Notes under the pieces: model-generated | The model's input: the letters and a program-made list of their open reading frames with translations, nothing else | Databases searched by the model: none | What the model was told of the DNA's origin: nothing | Shown: positions 32,488 to 42,200 of the stretch, one piece after another | Numbering within the stretch: the first letter of the stretch is position 1 | Layout: each line of letters opens with the position of its first letter | NCBI GenBank assembly: GCA_947396885.1 | Contig: OX377202.1 | Location: forward strand, 10,354,001-10,418,000 | Reading direction: 5' to 3' | Source: Heligmosomoides polygyrus polygyrus | Taxonomy: Eukaryota; Nematoda; Chromadorea; Rhabditida; Heligmosomidae | DNA length: 64,000 bases | Position numbers and translations under genes: made by a program

Positions 32488-33112
32488 GAACAACTATGAA
32501 GTGAAATGTAGTACTCTAGCCATTGAAGTTGAGATCTTGGCTAAGAAAATGGAGATGATCCGGATTTTCGCAAGAAATGCAGCAGTGAACATTCGAAATG
32601 AGTGCCCCTCTGTTGCATCACTGTAACCTCTAAGATATCGGTCGTCGACAACTTCCACCCAGTGTGTCGCATTCGTCTATACCGGTTACCTAACGAGGGC
32701 GACTATCAACCCCTGTGGTGGATCCTATGCGTGAGTTCGCTTCCTTCATTTGGGCTGTCCGGAGTAGTTCTAGAGGTTGGTCGAAAATGTAGGGTAGTTG
32801 AGGCGTTTGGTGGAGTAGAGCGCAAACATAAACCTATGCTTCACTTTTAGGCCTCTGAGGACGGCGGGAAGCCGAAAAGTCGCTAATAAAGATCCACCTA
32901 AAACCTCGCGCGGCACAAGATACTGACATACTGACAGTAGTTGCTCTTAGTTGTTCAGAGCGTTGTTTTAGGGCAGAATGGGAATAAATTAACAAGGAAT
33001 TCCTGCATGTTAAAGGATGAGGCCTAATCGGTCAGACCTAGTGAAGTCATTAAACAAGGCAGGCAGGCAATACTTTTCCGAACCCCGAGAATTAGGAACG
33101 GTCCCTAGCTCT

Positions 33113-33193
33113 TAGGGCCAGTTTATACTTCGACACCGAGCGACGCGATGCCACGTATTGTGGCCACATTGTTTTTTTAAACTGTGCCTCTTC
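33113..33193. repeat. Half of a GC-rich palindromic MITE
   Basis: TTAGGGCCAGTTTATACTTC and CGAGCGACGCGATGCC match the left half of the palindromic family; no right half is present. It lies next to the 3' end of gene B. Confidence 0.4.
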
Positions 33194-33295
33194 TTAAAAC
33201 TTACCTTGCCTACATGTATTACCATCAGACACTATTCCAATCAAGACGTTTCGTCGGTTCTTAGTGCTTTGAAAGGTTGGCGCACCACTGTCATC
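33194..33295 (-). CDS. Gene B, exon with altered active-site Ser region
   Basis: Acceptor ATTTTTAG. It encodes DDSGAPTFQSTKNRRNVLIG and SDGNTC. Ser195 is kept but flanking glycines are replaced. It ends at a TAA at 33194, or is spliced after 33205. Confidence 0.8.
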   Translation of the reverse strand, partial: DDSGAPTFQSTKNRRNVLIGIVSDGNTCRQGKF

Positions 33296-36200
33296 CTAAA
33301 AATAAACGATATGCTACTGTATTATTTTGCCGCAGTCATTCTTTTACGAAGAGACAAAACTGACAGTACAAATTCCTGTGCCTCGAGAAACGGACGTAGT
33401 AATTTTGTCGCCAATCTTGTTTAGAAATTTGAGGTAGACCACTTGACGATCATCTCGCACCAGTGAAAATGGGAGAATGTCTAAAGAAACTGAAACTCTT
33501 GGTGGGGAAACTGTGGAAATGGCTGATTTGAAATTCATAAGGAATTGACTTATCCCATTTTTGTAGGCGATCATGGGCGTAATTGAGAAGATACGCGCAT
33601 CGTGCGTATGTATTTGAATAACATAAAAACAGCGGTGTTTTTACCCTATTAATTATACGATCTTCTTGATATAATAAATTACTGCCTTTTGAACTTTGAA
33701 CCCCAAGAAACCCATATTATCGAAAAAAAATATGTTACTGCATGGTATATTGTGATCAAAAGTAATGTCCATAGACCAGCTTTTCGTTTTTTGTGCACAA
33801 AAAATGAAATGAAATTACTATTTATCGAGTTAGGCATTTAATGAAGGCTGGTGAACAAAACGATCTTCTTACTAGTTATATCCTTATATCATGCGAAAAC
33901 ATTGGACTTGGGGTAACTAGTTTTAAACATGTTTTGTATGAACGTAGAGGCAAAACATCAACGTTTAATGTAGTCGTTAGTTGTCACTATCTTGGTTTTC
34001 TTTTGGCTACGAATGCTGTGGCATTGAGTTTTATGCTGTTGAAGAACTATGAGATCTTGAATATGTTTTACGTATAGATTTACACCGGATTCTATTAGAA
34101 GCGTTACATTGATCAACCAACGATAGAATTTTGTGCAGCATAATTAGAGGAAATAAACTGACCAGGAGACTATCTCAACGGTAGGTCGGAACGGACCAAG
34201 CGTTGTATATGGGCAGAATCGCCTCTCTCCGGGAAACAACAAAATGCAAATATCTCGACCCCAATACAACTCTGCACAGAGTTAGGGGCGACAGAAGTTG
34301 GGCCGTTGGCGGCGTTAGCCCTATGCCTGGAGGCGGAGGGCGGGCTCAAGTTGGCTGGAAACAGTGATCACGGGGATTACTCCGCCCTTCTACGCACTCT
34401 GCCACCATCGCTCGCTCGTCATCGCTGTTTCCAGCCAATTCGACCGCGCCCTCCGGCTCCAGGCATAGGGTTAACGCCGCCAACGGCCCAACTTCTGTCG
34501 TCCCTAACTCTGTGCAGAGTTGTATTGGGGTCGAGATATTTGCATTTTGTTGTTTCCCAGAGTGAGGCGATTCTGCCCATACCCAACACTTGGGCCGTTC
34601 CAACCTACCGTTGAGATAGTTTCCTAGTGAGACTACACCCTGAGGAACACCACTAGTAACTGGCAGCGATTCGTAAAATGACACATTACTTCTGAACTGG
34701 AAAGTGGCAGATATGAATATGAATATGATATTTTAACCACTCTATAAATGTCTATGGCATACCATTTCTGACAAAGAAGGGTTCCCAACTCGTGGTGAAC
34801 TTTCGCGATGCTGTTTTGACAGGATGTAGGGTCGTGTGAACCGAGTCTTGAATTGAAGCAAGTTTTTGCTGAACGCTTTTTTAAATACCGGAAAAATAGG
34901 AGTAAAAACGAGTGCACAACAATCGCCAACCTCAATGAGACCCTTCGAGATGTATATCGGTGGCGCAGTCGGTGGGAGCGCCGCCTCATAGGTGCGCACC
35001 AGCGGGCTTTTGAGCTCGAATCCGCCTACGGCCAATATTTTTGCACACGTTAGTTTGTTTTTATTACGCTTTCCCATGATCGCAGGAGTCAATTTTAGAC
35101 CAACAATACTTATAGCAAACCAAGGCTGTTTCTTTGCACCTTCATATGTGATTGTAGAAGCTCGCCAATTGTTCGCCACGCGGGTCTTGGGTGTAAATCA
35201 CAATCTCAAACTTGGGTAATTGAACGGAGACCCTCAGAATGCGGAGAGGATGTGCCCAGCTGATGATGCACAAAGAAGTTATTGTGGAGGGGCACCGCAC
35301 ACACCGATGAATAAATAGAGGACAGAGGAAACCCTATCGATTGGCCTAAGGAGCAGCTACAGTCTGACTCAGAGGGTGTTGAGCACTACAGTAGTCGAAG
35401 ATGATGTCGAGGTCTTTAGGAGTCGATATACTGCCAGTTTCTGAACGATGCGTACCACCACCATATCATAACATGCCATTAAGCCCCAGTTTACACTTGC
35501 GCCGCCATGCGGCGCGGCACTACGATCGCCATGGGTATCGACTTTTCGCGCCGCCCGGTCGATATCTATCCCGACCATCGTGCCGCGCCGCGCAGCGACG
35601 CAAGTATAAACTATAGCTAATACCGTAACTGCACACAAATACGCATACTTTGCAGGTCGGTACATAAGTGCACAAGAAATGTTCATATCTGAGTGTTGTC
35701 GGCCGACTACATTCCACCTTCACACCGTATTTCATTTCTCCTACAAGGAGAGGGATTGCGGTTGCTGATGACATACGAGCACTTCACTTGGACGCCATCT
35801 ATGGAGATATCGACTGTTCCAAAAAAGGTGCGATACAGAGTAGAAGTAGAACAATGGAAATGGGACCTTTCAGAACAGAACAGACCTTTATACATGTATC
35901 GTTCAATTAGTTTCAGAGATGAGATAAGGATGTTTGCCAAACCTGCTGCTGGATGTATTTCTTATCAGGGGGTTTGGCGGCATTCTAGAGGGCGGTAAGC
36001 GGTGGACGAATCTCGCCCCTAATGATGACTGTGAGGAGGAAGAGAACAGTGAACAATCACAGTTAAATAAATCAGTCCTCTTTGGCGGCAAGCGTATTGT
36101 AAGTAAGTTAGAAGTTTTGTAAGTATTTTTTGTAAGAATGTAAGTTTCGTTGTAAGCACTATTGGTCTAAAGTTGACTCTGTAATCATGAGAAAGCGTAA

Positions 36201-39200
36201 TAACAACAAACTAATATGTGCGAAAATGTTGACAGTACGCGGACCCGGACTTAGAAGCCCACCGGTGTGCTCCTATGAGGGCGGCACTCCTGCCTACTGC
36301 GCCATCGAGGTACACCTCTTGGGATGCCATGGAGGTTGGTGATTGTTGCATACACGTTTTCACCTCTTTTTCCGATCTATACAAAGCGTTCAGCAAAAAC
36401 TGACTGTAATTCTGGACTCCGCTCACACGGCCCTATATCAGAATAGCATCGCAAAAGCTCGCCATAAATTGAAGACCTTTTCTTGTGAGAAGAAGCTGAC
36501 TTTTTCGGTCTCATTTGCTAGAGTAGAGAACATCGTTCGTTGTGATTTACACCTTTCTAAAATATTAACGAAACGCACTTGACGCAGTTGAAGTACCACC
36601 GGATGTTGCTGTTTTGAGATGCTTAGAAATCTCAACTTGTTCGCCCGGCATACAGATTGGTGTTGCTATTGCTGTCGGTACATCGTGCTCAAGCTCAACA
36701 ATTCCTAGATTGCTTGACATCGTGCATTCCCCGAAATCTTCGTGAAAATAGTAAGTCTGAAGTGCTTCAGCATTGATAGATGTGCGGAGCGCTTAGGTGT
36801 TGAGTATACCTTCACTGCTCTTCTGCGATCACATTCTTCGAAATAACTACAGGCGGGCCCGAAAGTAACTGTTCGCGGGAAAACGTCATCATTGTTCTTG
36901 TGAATGCGAGCATTCCTTGAAAAAAAGACATAGCAATTCAAATATCACTGTGTGCCCAACAAAACCACAAACCGGACGCCATGAGGACAACTCTCCTTCG
37001 GATCTTGACGTAGGATTAAACAGTGAGCCGCAGTCAAAACGTGCCTTGGAGAAATAAGCACTCCCATGCACGAGTGAAGGCCTGAAGATTAGAACGTTTG
37101 GCACACATCATTGAGCTGTTCAAGCACTACACCTTAGTGATTCCTCCCCCCCCCCCCTCCACTTCGAGTTTTGATGAACATTGGTGTAACGAATGTATAC
37201 GTTTCCAGCCTATTTCTTCAAACTGTTCACCAAGATTGTTAAACAGGCTTTACTTCGGCTGACGTTTTGGCCTCTCAGCCTCCTTCGGAGGAAGAAAAAG
37301 TCGGAATATTCGTGAAACTACTCTTCCGACATCACCTTATCATACAGAATATCGGCCATATAAGGAAGTCTAACAGCGTCAAGTAAAGAACTGGTATTTG
37401 CTTCGCCGAAGGGTCCTGAGTTTGTTTCTTATAATAAAAGAAGTGATCTGTAAAAGCTACTAAGAGAGCACAAAACAAAAAATATATAATGTTACGTTAA
37501 AATTCAGAGCTCGCCATGAAGACATCTCGATAAAAGGATAATAAAGGATAAAGGACGGCGTTACTCAATCCCTTCTGGGATGCGCCAGCGCATTCTACTT
37601 CTGCGGGATGTCGTGGAGGCGTGCTGAATGCGTATTTGGCCATACAATGACTTGCTGTGGCCAGCCGATGAACAAGTTAGCGCTTTATCCTTCCCAGACA
37701 AGTCTGGTACCAATTCGGCAACCCCTCAGGAGGGATGGAAGGCTTGGTTGGCCTGGGCGAGAAACCCGAACCAGGAACCTGGTATCGGGTGCACGCGACA
37801 GTCGCGCCTCCTCCGACTGCGCTGCACGCACCCCACATCTCGACACCGACATCTCGATATGACCTATAAATGTGCTAGTTCTACGACCTTCTACGCCAGC
37901 GATTCGGGAAAAATAGATGGAGATGTCATTAAAATAGAAAAAGTGTTGCAATATACCACCACAGTGTGACGTTTTAAATGTCTATCTCGATCTTCTGCTT
38001 CAGCGTTTGTCCCGCTTAGCAGAGGGGTCCGCTCTCCTGGTATGATGGCGCCACTTCGCACGATCAAACGCTTGGTCGGGGTGGATACCAGCTTCCGTTA
38101 TGTCCATGCGCAACGTATCAAGCCAGCGTTGCCTAGGCCGTCCTTTATGCCGTTTTCCGGGCACATCTATATTGAGGCCAATCTTCCGAACGGTGTCGCC
38201 ATCCACAAGATTAACATGGCCACACCAGCATATCAGCAATTGGAGCGACGCCAAACCTTTGGCGTATGGAGACATTGCGAACATGATCCAAACGGGTGAC
38301 ACCAGCCGTCCAGCGCAGCATTTTTGTCTCCGTTACGCTGAGGCGGCTCTAAACCTCCTTCGTTGCAGGCCGGCACTCAGCACCGTGTATCGCTACTGGT
38401 CGGACGACGGTTCTGTAGATCTTTGCTTTCAAGTGCTTTGGTATCTTTCTGTCGCACAGAACGCCTGTCATTGAGCGCCATTTGGACCACGCTGCGCTCA
38501 CGCGCGAGTTTACTTCGAACGTGAGACTACCATCAGACGCAATTGCAGTAGCCATGTTCGACTCTCTTTGAACCTCGGCATGGTAGAGTCTGTCTGTAGA
38601 GTTGCTGAGCTCTTCACGAGGTTGGTAAACGACTTTATTGGCGGCTAAGGTTTTGGCTGGATCGCCTTCTTCAGAGCCTGAAAGGGTCAAGTCAGTTAGG
38701 AGTTACCCCACCAAACATCTCTTCAACCTTACAGAATTCAATGTCAAATTTTTTTGGAAGCCTGAACAAAGGAAAGAATCCGAGTATCGTACCTCACCAC
38801 ATCCACTGAAGGACCAATGGAAGCCGCACAAGGTAAGCAGGGGTACGGGACAGCACCTACCCCAGGTTAGAATGCGAGACTGAGGTAGGACTTGAGTTCG
38901 CGCGTTATATACAGGCATTTCCCTTTCCGGTTGACCTTAGGACCCCTGGTGTAGATCCAGAACGCCTCGAGGGCTTTGCGCGCCGACGTTTGAACCTCGC
39001 GTCCCAGAATGCTCACTCCAACTCCAAAATCCCCTCCCCTCCATGAGAATTGATCCTGTGGTAGTCTGGGGCAGTGGATGCCCTAAGCTTCTCCTTGCCA
39101 TCCAGATGCTCCTTTATCCTCACGTGCAGAGGACGGCCAGTTTCACCGATGTACTCCTCGCCACAAGCTTGACAGGAGATCAGGTAGACTACACCCGATA

Positions 39201-42200
39201 CGGTGCAGTCACCTTCCTTTCCCCCTGGGCAAACCACACAATTAGTGGTCCCACAAGTGCAGTCATATAGTCGATAGCGGACCAACCTGGTCTTAAGGTT
39301 GTCAGGTGGAAGATCAATAACCGCAACCACATTTTCTAGCCAGATCTTCTCAGACACCTCCGTATAGAAGTGCTCACTTCAACGGAGACGAACGACACCA
39401 GAAATGGAATTTTCGTAGTTGGAGTAGTGCCGTTTTCCTGAACTGCCCTCCTCCTGGGTCTGAATGAGGGTTCACGGAGAGAATAGCCGTTGAGAACGGC
39501 TATCTTCCGAGCCACCTCCAGGGATTCATTCCGCTCACCTTCTCCTGTACACACACTAGCTGCCGTTTGGAACATGTTCCTTACTACCGCTTCCTTTGTC
39601 CGATGTGGGTGTGCCGATCGACTATGGACAATTATGTTTTTGCAGCTGGGCTTTCGATACCACTTGGTGATATAGCTATTCCCTGCCAGCTGACTTGAAC
39701 GTTGAGGAAAGGAAAGCCAGTTCCCACAAGGCATTTCCCTTGTCAGTTTGATGTATTCGGACTGGCTGTTCATAACCTCAAAGCACTTGTCCATTTCGTG
39801 TTGTGTGGCGATGATGATTTCGTGTTATGTGGCGGTGTGTGGTGGCATCCACTGCCCTAGGCTACCACAGGATCAATTCTCATGTAGGAGAGGATTTTGG
39901 AGTTGGAGTGATCATTCTGGGACGCGAGGTTCAAACGTCGGCGCGCAAAGCCCTCGAGGCGTTCTGGATCTATACCAGGGGTCCTAAGGTCAACCGGAAA
40001 GGGGAATGCCTGTATATAACGCGCGAACTCAAGTCCTACCTCAGTCTCGCATTCTAACCTGGGGTAGGTGCTGTCCATTACCCCTGCTTACCTTGTGCGG
40101 CTTCCTTTGGTCCTTCAGTGGATGTGGTGAGGTACGATACTCGGATTCTTTCCTTTGTTCAGGCTTCCAAAAAAATTTGACATTGAATTCTGTAAGGTTG
40201 AAGAGATGTTTGGTGGGGTAACTCCTAACTGACTTGACCCTTTCAGGCTCTGAAGAAGGCGATCCAGCAGAAACCTTAGCCGCCAATAAAGTCGTTTACC
40301 AACCTCGTGAAGAGCTCAGCAGCTCTACAGACAGACGCAATTGCAGATCCAAGGTACTTGAAGTATGTCGCTCGTACGAGTGCAGCGCCATTGATCTCAA
40401 TGGACCCAGTCTCGTTTACATCTGTCGTCAAGTACTCACGATCAGATTTTTCGACGTTTAGCTTGAGCCCGATATCTATCTCTATGTCTATCCCGATCCT
40501 GGCGAGAGAAAGGGATATATCAGGATGTAGGATACTTGGGGCGCTTGGGTGGCGGCTAGGAACATACTACTAAATCGGGAGAAAGAAAACATAGCTATAA
40601 CCTGAAAAACGGCAGTCTACGTCCAGCTCTGTGTGTTCTGATTAACTTGCTTTTACTGTGCATGTGCGTGCCGACGCACCATGTACAAAATCGCTTTAGG
40701 ATTTTGCAGAGCATCAGTGGTATTGTCTGTATGACACTACAGAAAACCGGTTTGACGTCAAGAATTCTATTTTACACCAATTGTTTTCATCTAACGCAAT
40801 CCTAGTCATTCATGGAGCCTGTCGAGGAAGAGCTGCAGCTCTCTTGACACCAAACCGGTTCCGGTCGCAGTTGGTCTAGCTGGGAAGGATATGTGGAAGG
40901 GAGCAAAGTGGCCACACAGCCAACCAGGCGGAACTGTCATCAGACTGCCCTGCTGGCTCCGCCTTCTGATTTCGTGGTCCACTCGAGTCTCAGACTTACA
41001 GGATACGGTATCGTGACTCATAGGAGTCGCAGCAACTTAAGTCGGATGATATCTGAGGCTAAAATCGCTCGCCCATGTCTATTTCTGTCTACGGCTGACT
41101 AGACGTCGTCGACGATACCAATCCGGGAGGCTAATTGCTGTTGAAACATCGCGCTATGTTGAGACGACCCAATAGCTCTACCAAAGAGCTGACACCGACT
41201 CGTTTTCCTGATTTAGATATACGCATCGAACCTTGTCAGAGAGCTATCGCTTGTCGGCTGCACACGAATGAAACGTCGCCAGAATCGCCGACGATAGCGC
41301 CTCGTGCGTTGACGGAAACTCAAACAAATCGCTGTGGACCCGTGCCAGCGACGAAAGCCGAGTTCTGATGTCAGAACCGGAGCTCCAACAAAAGAAGGTC
41401 CTCTGTCCTTTGGTGAGCGTGTAGTGATCCAGTACACTGCTAGCTAATCCCACGTAGACAAGACGGGCACCGGGAGTTGCCCGCACGTAGTCAAGCCATC
41501 ATTGATGCTTCCTTCTCTCAACAACTCCACCAGATTCAGTGAAATTATTGAAGAATGAGCCGACATGAGTAGAAGTTCCTACAGGAACGGCCGACCCCAT
41601 ACGGCACTTCGAACGCAGCCAAAAGTCTAGGAGTTTAGCTGAACGAAAATCAGGCAACCATCATACTGCCTAAACATTGCGCTGTCCGACTAGCATCTCT
41701 CCCTCGGGAAATCACTCATTCCATTGGCTTCACCGAAGCTCTTGAGGTCGTGGCGGTGGTAGTGGGCTTCTTCAGGTGAAAACCGACCAAATTTTATAGA
41801 GATGGCATCCATTCTGTGCATGAAAAGTGGAAGAATAACGGCTACTACTACCTTTAAGGGCGCGTGTAGCGCAGTCGGAGGAGGCGCGACTGCCGCGTGC
41901 ACCCGATACCAGGTTCCTGGTTCGGATTTCCCGCCCACGCTAACCAAGCCTTCCATCCCTCCGGGGTCGGTGAATTGGTGCCAGACTTGTCTGGGAAGGA
42001 TAAAGCGCTGACTTGTCCATCGGCTGGCCACCGCAAGTCATTGTATGGCCAAATACGCATTCATGTCGCCTCCACGACATCCCGTAGAAGTAGAATGCGC
42101 TGGCGCATCCCAGAAGGGATTGAGTAACGCCGTCCTTTATCCTTTTATCCTTTACTACCTTTAAGTCAATCATTTACCTTTTGTTGTTACAGGATGTTTT

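Noticed and set aside
35693..36122. Several overlapping ORFs of 60-100 codons
   Set aside because: No motif, conflicting strands, and a GTAAG-rich low-complexity end; no support for coding.
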